Positions 20,481 to 30,291 of a stretch of 64,000 nt of DNA are shown here, piece by piece. A program made the translations under genes and the position numbers. The stretch comes from Adiantum capillus-veneris. Taxonomy: Eukaryota; Streptophyta; Polypodiopsida; Polypodiales; Pteridaceae. Each line of letters begins with the position of its first letter. The first letter of the stretch is position 1. A model generated the notes under the pieces. It saw only the letters and a program-made list of their open reading frames with translations. It was not told the origin of the DNA and ran no database searches. The DNA lies in contig CM043942.1 of the NCBI GenBank assembly GCA_014529385.2, positions 30,532,969 to 30,596,968 of the forward strand, given 5' to 3'.

Positions 20481-23400
20481 TCATTCATGATCAGCAGCAG
20501 CAAAGAAAGATATGAGACTCGCCGCAAAGATATAGCTTTTGCCCCTGCTTGTGATAGGTAACGGGCCTATTGCATCAATCCCCCACTTTTCAAACACATC
20601 AAACGCCATAATAGTTTTTCGTAGCTCTGGCTTCAACACTCTCTTCCCAAATGCTTGACACCTATTGCAAGACCTACACCAATGGTGAACATCCTTGTGC
20701 AAACTAGGCCATACATACCCCTCTTGCAAAATCTTATGCAAGGTGATCTTTAGAGCAAAATGGCCACCACATGCGCCTTCATGATTCTCTTCCAACACTC
20801 TGTAAAGCTCCTCCCGCCAAGGTACACGTCTCAACACGAGATGAGCCCCTTTCATGTATAAGACATGACCAATCAATTTATACCTGTATGCTCTACGCAC
20901 AAAGCCATACTTCTTAGACTTCTGAATCTCCTTTGGAATGATTCCTGTTAGCAAAAACTCCTCTTCTTGAGCCAAACTTTCCCGGCCATGATAAAGAGGT
21001 AAAGTGGTCCTCAACACAAATAGCTCCCCAATCATGCCTTGAGCTGCTTCATGTGCCTCTCCATTTAGAGCACGTTCAATGTGTCTGATGCTCCATGCTT
21101 CGAACTTTTTTAACAGGCCTTTTATTCTGAAGCACATTTCCTTCAATAAGGTGTTCTTGCTCTTCCACACACCCAACACTTGCTTCACCACTAACAAGGC
21201 ATCACCTTTTATGCTCAACCTTCGAACCCCATGCTTCAAACAAATGTGTAATCCGGCTTCCAGAGTAGCATATTCAGCCTCATTGTTACTATGAGCATTC
21301 AATTTGAACCCTCTCTTGCATACTAGCTTCCCCTCTGGATCATAAAGTGCTATACCCCCTGAAGCTGCATCATGGCTCTTTCTGTATGAACCATCAAAGA
21401 ACAACACATGTGCATTGCTGATCTGTGGCACTTCTTCAACTACCTTTCTCACCACCTCTTCCTTAACAATAAGGGGATTCTCCTTGTAGGTCAACAAATC
21501 AGCTAGGATAGCCCTTGTACTATCTTCCACTAGAAAAGAGAACTCAAACTCTTGCAGCTCAATTACCCATTTCTTCACCACATTTGACATGTTAGTACCA
21601 TTAATTAACTGTGGCAAAAAGGCATAACTCGTCAAGAAAACAAAAGGCCGTGGTAGCAAGTAATGACGAAATCGTCGACAAGCAAATATTACACTGGCCA
21701 TCACTAGCTCTACTTCCGAGAACTTTCTCTCCGCTACCAACTTCACTCGGCTTGCACAATACATTGGCCTCATATAATGGTTACCCTTCCCCTTTTGCAA
21801 TAGCATGGCTCCAATGGCATCCTCCCCTACTGATGGATTTACATAAAACACTTGCTCCCAATCAGGAGCCTGCATGGCTGACAACCCCCCTAACACCTCT
21901 TTCACCTCTTGAAACACTTCTTCACACTTGTCATCCCATTGCAATGGATCATGCTTTGCCACTTGCTGTAATGGATAAAGAAGCTGCGAAGACAATGGAA
22001 CAAACCGTGCCATGTACTTCACTTTGTGTATAAAAGTTGCCAATTGCTTCGTACTCGTAGGTGATGGAAGAAGAATAATAGACTTAACCTTATCTGGATC
22101 AGCCTCAATGCCATTTTCTGACACCATATGGCCCAATAACTTCACCCTTGGCTGTGCTAGATGACATTTCTTTGGATTTAGTTGTCCTCCACATTCATCA
22201 TATCGAGCCAATACCATCTGCAGCTTCTCATGGTGTTCAGCCCTACTGCTATAAACACAGAAGTCATCCATAAAAGCTTTAACACAACTACCAATGAATG
22301 GTTCCAACACCCAATTTGCTCTCTCTTGATAGAAGGAAGGTCCATTTGACAACCCAAATGGCAATACTGTGTAGCAATAGCAACCCCATGGCGTAATAAA
22401 AGTGGTCTTTGTGTGGTCTTTAAGAGCAATCTTCAATTGAAAATAGCCTGAAAAACCATCACACACACTGTACCTCTCATAACCTGCCACTGAATCCAAG
22501 ATCTGATCAATGAATGGAAGAGGATATGGGTTCTTCTTAGTGGCTACGTTTAAGGGTTTAAAATCTATACAAATTCTCCACTTCCCATCCTTCTTTGGAC
22601 TGACTACTACTGGACTCACCCATTCTGTGGTCTCCACAGGGACTATGAACCCTGCCTTCAACAACTTGTCCACCTCTTCTCGCAAGGCTTCCATTTGCTC
22701 TTGACCCATCCTTCTTAGGCTTTGCCGCACTGGCTTAGCACCTTCTTTCAGCTCTATATGCATCTCTTCGCCCTTGAACCCTCTGATCTCTTCATATGAA
22801 GTAATGAACAAATCAGGAAAACTAGCCAGCATGTGCAAATATATATCCTTCTCCATAGTTGAGAGGTCTCCACTGATCATTTGTGTCATCAATTCCTGCT
22901 TCTTTGACAACTCAACCTTGATTTGCATCAGCCCTTCAATCACTTCATAAGGCCCTTCACTTTCATCTTCAACCTCATTCGCAAATGCAACTAAACCAAA
23001 CTCCTGGATTTCTTTGTCCATCAAAAGAAATGGAACATCAGCATCCTCATCACTGCTGGTAGTGCTATCACTGTCCTCATCTGTCACCGTGGAAGAGTCT
23101 TCATCACTAGATTCATCCTCATCTTCATAAAGCTCCTCTAATCGTTTCCTTGTGTCCATATTATAAAGCTTCTTGGTACCTGTCTTTCCATAGAGGCTAA
23201 TCATACCATGTCGCCAATCTTGAACAGCTCCCACTGCACGTAACCATGGTCTGCCCAGTATAATAGGATATGCTCCCAACCCTGCTGGCATCACATGAAA
23301 ATCAACCACTGCCTTTGCATCATATGCCTCCACTTCTAAGCTCTTTACAACACCCAAGCATTTTACTTTTTGATGGTTTGTTAATCTGATCCGAAAACCT

Positions 23401-23924
23401 GACACCCCAGCCACTGTGAGACCCATCTTCTCAACGCATGAGTGTGTTATGACGCATATTTGGGCTCCGCCATCCACATAACCTTGTCCCAAATTTTTTC
23501 TTTTATGCCACACATCTACTATTGGACAAATGTCTGGTAGCTCATCCATTGCCAACACCTTTACTGAACCTCTCTCTGGCTCTTTCTCCATTGGGTTAAC
23601 CATCCTCTTCCACTGTCGCTTTAGCTTAGGCACCATCTCTATAAGCTGCCCAAAAGTAACATCTGCCTTCCTGCTCGTCAGATCCTCCTTCAAGTCATAG
23701 CTTAATTGCCCATCCCCTAGTGGAAAATCTGAAACATGAAACTTTCGACGAGCTCTCCTTTTCCTCTTGGCCTTGACATCCTCGCCTTCATGGCTCTTTC
23801 CTTTCTTCTTACTAGGACCTGGGGCACTTCTTCCTTCCTTATCCTTTGTGGTCCTCTTCCCAATAGGCATCACTAATGTATCCTTTAGCTTTGATGCCTT
23901 CTCCAAGGTGACTACACTTAGCAC
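20481..23924 (-). CDS. Tat-like pol: protease, RT, dual RNase H, integrase cut short (1147 residues)
   Basis: The N-terminal ~110 residues are Lys/Arg-rich linker. Protease follows with YVDGGAQICVITHS (DGG in place of DSG) and IILGRPWL. RT has KDGKWRICIDFKPLN and the active site FMDDF. A gypsy-type RNase H region is followed by a second RNase H with VLFFDGSYRKS, NNEAEY, KGDALLVV and LNGEAHEAA, as in Tat/Ogre elements. Integrase has the HHCC finger (GGHFALK to WCRSCNRCQAFGK) and the first catalytic Asp (KWGIDAIGPLP). It then ends within about 30 residues at TGA 20481, some 28 bp from the 3' LTR. The other catalytic residues and the C-terminal part are missing. The element therefore could not integrate with its own enzyme. 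It is in the same frame as gag upstream. Confidence 0.88.
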   Translation of the reverse strand: MLSVVTLEKASKLKDTLVMPIGKRTTKDKEGRSAPGPSKKKGKSHEGEDVKAKRKRRARRKFHVSDFPLGDGQLSYDLKEDLTSRKADVTFGQLIEMVPKLKRQWKRMVNPMEKEPERGSVKVLAMDELPDICPIVDVWHKRKNLGQGYVDGGAQICVITHSCVEKMGLTVAGVSGFRIRLTNHQKVKCLGVVKSLEVEAYDAKAVVDFHVMPAGLGAYPIILGRPWLRAVGAVQDWRHGMISLYGKTGTKKLYNMDTRKRLEELYEDEDESSDEDSSTVTDEDSDSTTSSDEDADVPFLLMDKEIQEFGLVAFANEVEDESEGPYEVIEGLMQIKVELSKKQELMTQMISGDLSTMEKDIYLHMLASFPDLFITSYEEIRGFKGEEMHIELKEGAKPVRQSLRRMGQEQMEALREEVDKLLKAGFIVPVETTEWVSPVVVSPKKDGKWRICIDFKPLNVATKKNPYPLPFIDQILDSVAGYERYSVCDGFSGYFQLKIALKDHTKTTFITPWGCYCYTVLPFGLSNGPSFYQERANWVLEPFIGSCVKAFMDDFCVYSSRAEHHEKLQMVLARYDECGGQLNPKKCHLAQPRVKLLGHMVSENGIEADPDKVKSIILLPSPTSTKQLATFIHKVKYMARFVPLSSQLLYPLQQVAKHDPLQWDDKCEEVFQEVKEVLGGLSAMQAPDWEQVFYVNPSVGEDAIGAMLLQKGKGNHYMRPMYCASRVKLVAERKFSEVELVMASVIFACRRFRHYLLPRPFVFLTSYAFLPQLINGTNMSNVVKKWVIELQEFEFSFLVEDSTRAILADLLTYKENPLIVKEEVVRKVVEEVPQISNAHVLFFDGSYRKSHDAASGGIALYDPEGKLVCKRGFKLNAHSNNEAEYATLEAGLHICLKHGVRRLSIKGDALLVVKQVLGVWKSKNTLLKEMCFRIKGLLKKFEAWSIRHIERALNGEAHEAAQGMIGELFVLRTTLPLYHGRESLAQEEEFLLTGIIPKEIQKSKKYGFVRRAYRYKLIGHVLYMKGAHLVLRRVPWREELYRVLEENHEGACGGHFALKITLHKILQEGYVWPSLHKDVHHWCRSCNRCQAFGKRVLKPELRKTIMAFDVFEKWGIDAIGPLPITSRGKSYIFAASLISFFAAADHE

Positions 23925-24968
23925 TTTTGTCTTTCCCTTTTCCTACTGGGTCAGTCCACTGGTTCCTTCGTCTCCCTTAATTTCGATGCCATAATCATTT
24001 GACCTAGTTAGCACCTGTCTTGGCAATGGATACATGTCTCCCCCCATCCTTGGTGGCTTATCACATTGCGGGCTGATGTGACCCAACTCTCCACAATTAT
24101 AACATGTGAGCGTCTGCCTCCAGTACCTACCATTGCTTTGTCCAACACCATTCCTAGGCCTTTCTTCACCTCTTGGCTGATTTTCAAACCTCCCTCGACC
24201 TCAATTATTTCCCACTTGACCTAGCATGTTTAGGCTGAGATTCTTCATCAAATCTACCACTTGCCTCATGTCTTGCCTTAGCCCATCATATTGCACCGAT
24301 GTAGTGACCACTGCTGGCATAACCTGAGTAGTAGCAGGAACCACTGGTTCATGATGAACCCCTGACATGCGACCTTGTAAAGGCTCTATAGGCTGAAATT
24401 CAGACCTCATTGGCAAAGACTCCACCCCTAACTGGCTCATTTTCCTCAGCTTCCACTCTTTGTTCCTTGCTACCTCTAGTGCATCTTCATATGTCCTAGG
24501 CTTCTTTAGCTCCACTCTCCAACGTATATTCTCCCAAAGACCAGCCAAGAACCTGTCCTTCTTCATCATGTCAGACGGGGGTACCTGTGGTGCTAAGGCC
24601 TTGCACATTCGCTCCCATGCCAATGAAAACTTACGTATGTACGCATCTACTGGCTCACCTTCCTTTTGTACCAAAGCCTGTACTTCTTGCCACACTTTGT
24701 CAGGATCTTCCATCTTCACAAACTCCACTTCCAACCCATGTCGTAGATTGTCCCAACTCAACCTTACAGGTGGATCAGCCACACGCAACTCCTCTTCAAA
24801 TACTTTAGACCAAACTCGTGCATCACTCTTCAAACAAATTTGGAAAAGGCGTAACATTTACGTAGGGTCATGAATCTGGTTGCTAATGCAGGCAACCTCC
24901 ATCTTTTCCAAAAAATCTTCCACATCTTCATCACTTCTTCCATGAAACTCCGGATAAGAGAAAGCCAT
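23925..24968 (-). pseudogene. Tat-like gag with zinc knuckle, three in-frame stops
   Basis: The likely start is the Met at 24968 (MAFSYPEFHGRSDED), because the frame from there reads into the gag core (RLFQICLKSDARVWS, DAYIRKFSLAWERMC, RFLAGLWENIRWRV). A zinc knuckle, CYNCGELGHISPQC, lies at about 24062-24112. The frame is that of pol and is broken by TAA at 24858-24860, TGA at 24201-24203 and TAG at 23943-23945, with no frameshift. A CGA-to-TGA and a CAG-to-TAG change are the simplest origins for the last two. Gag would assemble the particle. The copy is not translatable as one protein. Confidence 0.8.
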
Positions 24969-26020
24969 GGCTACCCAAGTTACAATGCTTTGAGAACCCC
25001 TTTGAACACACGTGCAAGAACCCAAAACTTTTGACTACCCAATCCCCAGAAACTTCAATGGAGCTCAACTTTAGATAAGGACAAACACATGCACATCAAA
25101 TGAGTTTTCATAGTTGATCATCGGAATTACAACAGGCAAAGGACATTCCAAGATCTCTCGTAATCTTCTTGGCCCGAACATAAAGACTATGCGCTGCTGG
25201 AAAAAAATATTCCTGGACACATGAACATTTATCTGGATTCTTTGAGTTAAATGAAATGGAGTGAATTGAGGGCCATTTTGATCATCCATTAAAGCCAACC
25301 ATGAAGCTTCCAAGAAGGCACACCTGACTTATCTTCTGATTTTGCCAAAATTTCAACAACATAACAGCATAAATGGCTCAAAAGACCAAAAAACCAGCCA
25401 TCACAACTCGGAAAAATTTTGGCAGAGTTTCCCTAGATGTAGAGCAGTAGGAACCCAAAACATAGATTGTATATGTATGCATAAACTGTCAACAATAGAA
25501 CCCGAGCATCAAGTAGGACTCATTAGTACATAGCCTATGGCGAGGTCACAAAAAGGATGCTCCAGCTACCTGTATCACCGAAAGGATCTCCACATTTGAA
25601 AATCCCCCAGCTCAATAAAAACCTCACGCTATCGACCCTCACACGAAGGCTAATGCAAATCGCGCATAGTCAAGTCTTTGAAATGACTATCTTCCAGACC
25701 AAGTCTCAGAAATGGCTGGGACTGCAAAATACAACTAAGTATGGCTCCACAAATGCGTACAATGGCAGTTTCCACAAGTAACGTACAATCCAGCAGACAA
25801 TGCACTCAAATAGGCGCCAAGTGAGCAATACCCACAACAACTGCAAGTGACATCACTGCTAGTATATCACTGTACTCCAGCTACCTGTACCTGTGTGAAT
25901 CACCTGTACCTGTACCTGTACATGTCCCTGTAACCTGTAACCTGTAGCCCCGAATCTCGAAGCTTGAAGCTCGAAGCAGAAGGTACTCGAAGAAGATCCT
26001 CAGTGGGGGCACCAAAAGAA
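24969..26020 (-). other. Leader of the Tat-like element with primer site and a shared motif
   Basis: The primer site TGGTGCCCCCACTGAGGATC on the element strand (about 25995-26014) lies six bases from the LTR; the matching tRNA is not certain. Next come CTGTAC-type microsatellites (about 25875-25950). At 25568-25640 is a motif nearly identical to one in the leaders of Copia-2 and Copia-3. No other coding was seen. Confidence 0.6.
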
Positions 26021-27153
26021 TGTGACCGGGATGAAAACACACACAGCGCCTCTATACCGACCCGACACACACTCTTGGAAGGATATACATACACACTATG
26101 GAGCACCACTCGGCTTACACAACACACCTGGCCGAGACAGGGAACACACCTCTGGAGTGAGAGGAGAGAGACTATCCACTTGCCCACTCCACACACACAC
26201 ACACACACCCAAAAAACTCAGCTCAAAAGAGGAGAATTTCTGATGTTTAGATACAATTGAGCTTGGGCCAACACCAATGGGGCAAATAGCTCACACAATA
26301 TGGGTAAAAGATACCAGATACAATCACAAATTGGAGCAGAAGCTTCGCTCATAGGAGAAACTTACACAGCCAAAACAACAGAAAAAGAGTGAGGAATTTG
26401 GCAAAATGGACAGCGCCATCGCGTCCGGAACGGCCCAAAACCCAAGTCTACAATGTCAAAGTGCTCAAATCCGACCTCGGATGAGCAGTTTACGACCAAA
26501 ACAGGCTCCAAAATGAGCAAAAACACAGCTGCGGCTGTTCCTCCTCTCTTCTCCACGTTTTTTCTAGTCTTCTCTCTATTTTTTCAGTTCCCACACTTAG
26601 CTTTATTAGTTGGGCACCCTTGGCCTTTTAGATGACCTCAAACGGACCCCGAACAGGCCAAAAACTGACCTCGCAGTGCATAGTTGTCACCCTGCTGCAT
26701 CCATGCACACACCTGACACTCATTTCTTTTCAATAATGCGTCTCGCAACCACGTGAAGTGGCCCCAAAAAGTGGTCCTAATGATGACCTTTCTGCATAAC
26801 TCTTACAAGAAAACACCACTTTGTGTCCGTATTCATTCACGTGCAAATATTGACCCCGTTCGCCCTCCTGACGCCACTAGATGCCATCTGACGCATCTGT
26901 TTACCTCATGTCGTCGGCCCGCGGATAGCTTCCTCGAGAAGTTTTACGCGCTATAAACTCCTCATTATTGTAGAAAAAACAGACTGGTACTGGTGATAGT
27001 GAAAATCGATGCACTATGTACATGATGTCCTACCTGTACACATGTGGGTCCCACGTAACCACCTGGCTATGAAAAATGGGCAATTCTTTATTTGATTCAC
27101 CGTGCATGTATATGTACATATGCGCAATCTCTTGCTCAAAAAAACTCCTGACA
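26021..27153 (-). repeat. 5' LTR of the Tat-like element
   Basis: 1133 bp, TGTGACCGGG to CTCCTGACA on the plus strand. By eye about 26 differences from the other LTR, mostly transitions. Confidence 0.9.
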
Positions 27154-27157
27154 ATGT

Positions 27158-27433
27158 GTACTATAAGACAGTGGCAAAATGTGTGGCTACCATTTTGTCA
27201 TTGGAAAGTTAGTGACTCAAAGCAATGGCATAGTGCGAAGCTACCACTATGTCATTGGGACAAGGTTCACACGCAGGCAATACATGAGTCGACGAGGTGT
27301 TGAATACACCAGGGTTGACAATGAGCATGTATGTGTCGTACATGTGTCGACGGGTGTTGAATATATCAGTGTTGACTGTAAGCATGAACGACATAGATGC
27401 AAACGAGGACGTTTGAGATTTCAAGAGGGGGTA
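27158..27433 (+). other. Gy2 3' region, part 2: covarying hairpins and 58 bp repeats
   Basis: Two hairpins with ~10-13 bp stems and 9 nt loops lie at 27172-27200 and 27226-27254. Their stems differ by paired changes that keep pairing. A ~58 bp unit starting GTCGACG..GTGTTGAATA is then repeated twice (about 27289-27400). The Gy2 purine tract ends at 27433. Confidence 0.6.
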
Positions 27434-28911
27434 TGTCACCAACGTGTGACTACTATCTATCCTTTTTGTTGATTTCTTTCTTATTATCTATTTACTTTCA
27501 CTTTTTGGAAACACCCCTCGGGAAATCAACTGCCCTGCATTGCATAGCTAGTGTGGAACTGTCCAGAGGGAGTCCAGGCTTGAGGGCAAGAGAGCACTAA
27601 GGTTGGACAAGGACTATGGTTAGCCAAGTGGGGTCATTCACTAGCCAAAGTGGAATCCTTTGCTACAGAGGCTACATTTCAGTTCTGGATGTGGCCACAG
27701 TGTACAAAGAGGGTCGGATGACCTAGAAAGATACAATGGCAGCATCTCCTAAAATTTAGGGAACTGCTATTTTGGGACCTGAAAATGTCTTCGCGTCATT
27801 ACGTGCAGTTTGACATGGGGATCATTTTGTTACTCTGTGGCCAAGTCAACAGAGGCTGGAGTTGAGATATTTTTAGACCCGAGGGTCTAAAGCGGGAAAA
27901 TGCTTATAGATGTGCCAAGTGGCACCTTCTAGTGCACTTTCCTCATGCAAGAGAAGGGGGCGCTGAATTTTAAGCTGGGAGAGGCTCATTTTCAGTTTTT
28001 GTCACAGGTTAAGAGCTATGGAGTGCTTGCTTTCCCTCCAATGTACAGTGCGGTGCCAGGAGTGATACCCTGCACGCTACGCACTGCCCTCTCTCTCCCC
28101 TTTGGCAGTATGTTATGCCCCACTAGTGGGCTCTTCATTTGACCAATGTACAGTTGTGTGGGTTCATGCACGATTGCCGAGGCAAGAGCCTCTTGCACAC
28201 GTACTGGATTAGCTAGCGGCTAATCCCCCCGCAGGTACAGGTGAATTCGGAGAGGTTTCATGCCAGAAATCTCGTCCGATTCAAAGGGCAAGTAGCCCTA
28301 CAGGTGCGGGAGCTCGAGGACTTGCTACGGATGCAACCGGCACGCGAAACGGAGCCCGAAACAGTAAATTACAGCCTGCTGTGTATTTTTGCAGGTTTAG
28401 GGTTTTGGCCCTAAACGGACCCTAATACCCCCGGGAGGTTCGGGGACGCAAGGGGACCGCTGTACACGTGATCTGGCGCATTTTCAGGGCTGAAAACAGA
28501 GAATTCAGCGTGCTGCAGATTCTCGCCAGGTTTTGCAAAGTGCCCGTATGCGTCGGGAAAGTCACTCAATGCGTGGGAATACTGACTGTGAAGGGTTCTA
28601 GTACAGTTATGCAGCCGAAATCAGGCCAGAACAATCAAAATTCAGCCAAGGTTGTGCGGTGCAGCTTGGAAAGAACCACAACGTTTATTTCCCTCTTTTA
28701 AACAATAAAGAAATACCGAAAGGGGCGCCTAAGTTAGGGGCCAATCTGGTGTCGGTCTACTCATACAGGTGCAATCTAGCAACCTGTATCCCTCTCCCCT
28801 TTGTTGTGTCTTGAAAGTACAGGTAAAATAGACTACTAATAATGGGTGAAAGCTAAATCAAGGTTTGAAGTAAAGTCTACCGCCCTTTTTGGATTGAACA
28901 GGCCGGTTTCA
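27434..28911 (+). repeat. 3' LTR of Gy2
   Basis: 1478 bp, TGTCACCAACG to GGTTTCA, followed by the CCACC duplication. The TATAAAT of the 5' LTR reads TATAGAT here. The inverted telo-boxes are kept (28395-28416). Confidence 0.92.
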
Positions 28912-29692
28912 CCACCTGACTCTTCAAGTGAGTTGTCCGCAATGCTTCTGCATTGACGGGACGTAATCCTGTGGCTCCTGCGGCTGCGGCGGCAACTAAG
29001 CTATTGTGGAATCGCTGATATGCTGGTGCACAGGCAATTCTAAATGCAAGATTGCATTGGTAAAAGAATTGATACTCTGCAATCTCTGCTTCTTTCTTGA
29101 GCTTGGGTGCATATCGAGATGATAATGTCGATTGCAAATGTGGAGAAATGTGTTGCTTTGTCTTCTTGCTAGCATGAGCATGTATTTGGGAGGAAGAAAG
29201 AATATGAGAAAATGACCTTGACTCACCCACATGTGAAGATGCTCCAGGTGTGCTCGAACATCCTCCGTCATGACCACCTGAGCTGGCATCGACTGTGGGA
29301 GTTGCGGTTTGAGGTGAATGACTCGCATCTTCAATTTCTTCCCGTGCTCTCTTCTTTGCATCTCGTGCTTCGTTTGTTGCTTGCTCCTCCTGACATGCTC
29401 AAGCAAGATTTTCATCGATGACATTTTGAGGTAATGTAGGTCGAATCCAAGAATTGACTTCCGTCCATCTTGTTTCTGCACCACCATAAGCATAGAAGAA
29501 TGATTCAGGCACACGTTCACATCCATGTCCACCCACCCCAATTGCCCATGTGAAGTGGCCAGTGATCCATGTAAGACTGCCGCACAGAACATCTCCGCAG
29601 AACTTGCACAACACAACTCTAATGCCTGATGTGCCATACTTTGCAACAGGTATTGTTGAGTCCCATGCGCTGTTCGATTTTCGCGGAGGCAT
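28912..29692 (-). pseudogene. hAT transposase, N-terminal BED zinc-finger exon
   Basis: Starting at Met 29692 (MPPRKSNSAW), this part of exon 1 has a BED-type finger with CKFCGDVLCGS, an H in ITGHFT and a C in GGHGCERVP, as in DUF659-hAT proteins. A TGA at 29399-29401 interrupts the frame; CGA would be the likely ancestor. The frame then stays open through an acidic linker and a helical segment (EYQFFYQCNLAFRIACAPAY) to 28917, where it is cut by the Gy2 3' LTR at the CCACC duplication. The continuation is at 12369-12281. The transposase would bind the element ends in the nucleus. The nonsense codon and the insertion make this copy inactive. Confidence 0.8.
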
Positions 29693-29802
29693 ATTGAAAC
29701 TTGAATTGCAAACTTGCAACCTTGGTAAGCTGCAAGCAATCAGCTGTAAGCTGAATTGAATTCACATACACGCAAAAGAGAGAGGGGGGTGTGCAAGTGT
29801 GC

Positions 29803-29857
<55 letters not shown>

Positions 29858-30056
29858 GGTACACAGTGCCCACTGGCCACGGGTTTTGAGTGAAGTCCGA
29901 AGCTTACCACACGCCAGCAGCTTGATGCTTGTAGTGGAGCTTTCTCTTGTGCTTCCACACTTTCTATGGCATCCCAATTCGTGCCCCAAATTGGGTTCGA
30001 TAATTTCACTGAGTCGGTTTTCGCAAGCGCCAGGCAAAACGCACTTCGCTACGGGC
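29693..30056 (-). other. hAT 5' flank with GT/GA microsatellite
   Basis: This should hold the hAT promoter and right end. It contains a GT run followed by a GA run (about 29804-29857). No clear inverted-repeat end was found before the Gy3 LTR starts at 30057. Confidence 0.5.
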
Positions 30057-30177
30057 TGTTGCTAATTGGACTATTTTCTTATTTTTAATGATTAATCTCT
30101 TTTTATGATATTTTATTATGTACACTAAGAGCTGTTAAAAGATTGTAGCTACAGGAACTGCCATCAAGAACGGACAA

Positions 30178-30291
30178 CTCTGATGTGTCATTTGATGGGT
30201 GACGGTAAACATCGCGAAGGAGTTTCCGTAAGTTTGGTGGAAAGGGCCGGGTTACGAGTGCCTCTGATGCGTCACATGATGGGTGACGGGT
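30178..30291. promoter_or_regulatory. Duplicated CGTCA/TGACG motifs in the Gy3 U3 region
   Basis: Two ~27 bp units, CTCTGATG.GTCA..TGATG then GGTGACGG, lie about 89 bp apart. The second contains CGTCA and TGACG facing each other. TGACG is the core bound by plant TGA-type bZIP factors, so stress- or hormone-linked transcription is possible. This is inference. Confidence 0.4.

Larger units (their letters stand above)
19314..27153 (-). mobile_element. Tat-like Ty3/gypsy element nested in Gy2
   Basis: Its LTRs at 19314-20452 and 26021-27153 run from TGTGA.CGGG to CTCCTGACA on the plus strand. Flanks are ACGT (19310-19313) and ATGT (27154-27157), which I read as a 4 bp duplication with one C-to-T change. 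On the minus strand the order is 5' LTR, primer site, long leader, gag, protease, RT, RNase H, second RNase H, truncated integrase, purine tract and 3' LTR. The second RNase H is the mark of the Tat lineage. Confidence 0.88.
12370..28911 (+). mobile_element. Gy2, full-length chromovirus inserted in the hAT transposase exon
   Basis: The LTRs at 12370-13848 and 27434-28911 both run from TGTCACC to GGTTTCA and are flanked by CCACC on each side (12365-12369 and 28912-28916). The interior holds gag, protease, RT, RNase H, integrase and chromodomain in one frame. A structured 3' region and the purine tract CAAGAGGGGGTA (27422-27433) follow. A 7.8 kb Tat-like element sits between pol and the 3' LTR. 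Without it, Gy2 is about 8.7 kb. By eye the two LTRs differ at some 25-30 of about 1480 positions. Confidence 0.92.
9370..30056 (-). mobile_element. hAT DNA transposon split by the 16.5 kb Gy2 insertion
   Basis: Two separated minus-strand pieces form one gene: the BED-type N-terminus at 28912-29692 and the catalytic plus dimerisation part at 9955-12369. Removing Gy2 and one CCACC duplication rejoins the reading frame exactly. The left end (9370, CAGTGTGACATGAAACATTTCG) resembles the ends of the MITE at 11451-11705. The right end was not found with confidence; 30056 is where the Gy3 LTR begins. Without Gy2 the hAT is about 4.1 kb, a normal size. Confidence 0.8.

Noticed and set aside
20481-23924. 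A pararetrovirus (caulimovirus-type) polymerase
   Set aside because: LTRs, a target duplication, a second RNase H and an integrase finger identify a Tat-type retrotransposon; no movement protein was seen.
29740-30037. Three minus-strand frames with HTHTHTHT runs
   Set aside because: Products of the GT/GA microsatellite in the hAT 5' flank.
30020-30060. CAGCCCGTAGCGAAGTGCG (complement) as the right end of the hAT
   Set aside because: It resembles the left end only weakly, and the expected GTAAGGTG duplication is absent, so the right end is left open.
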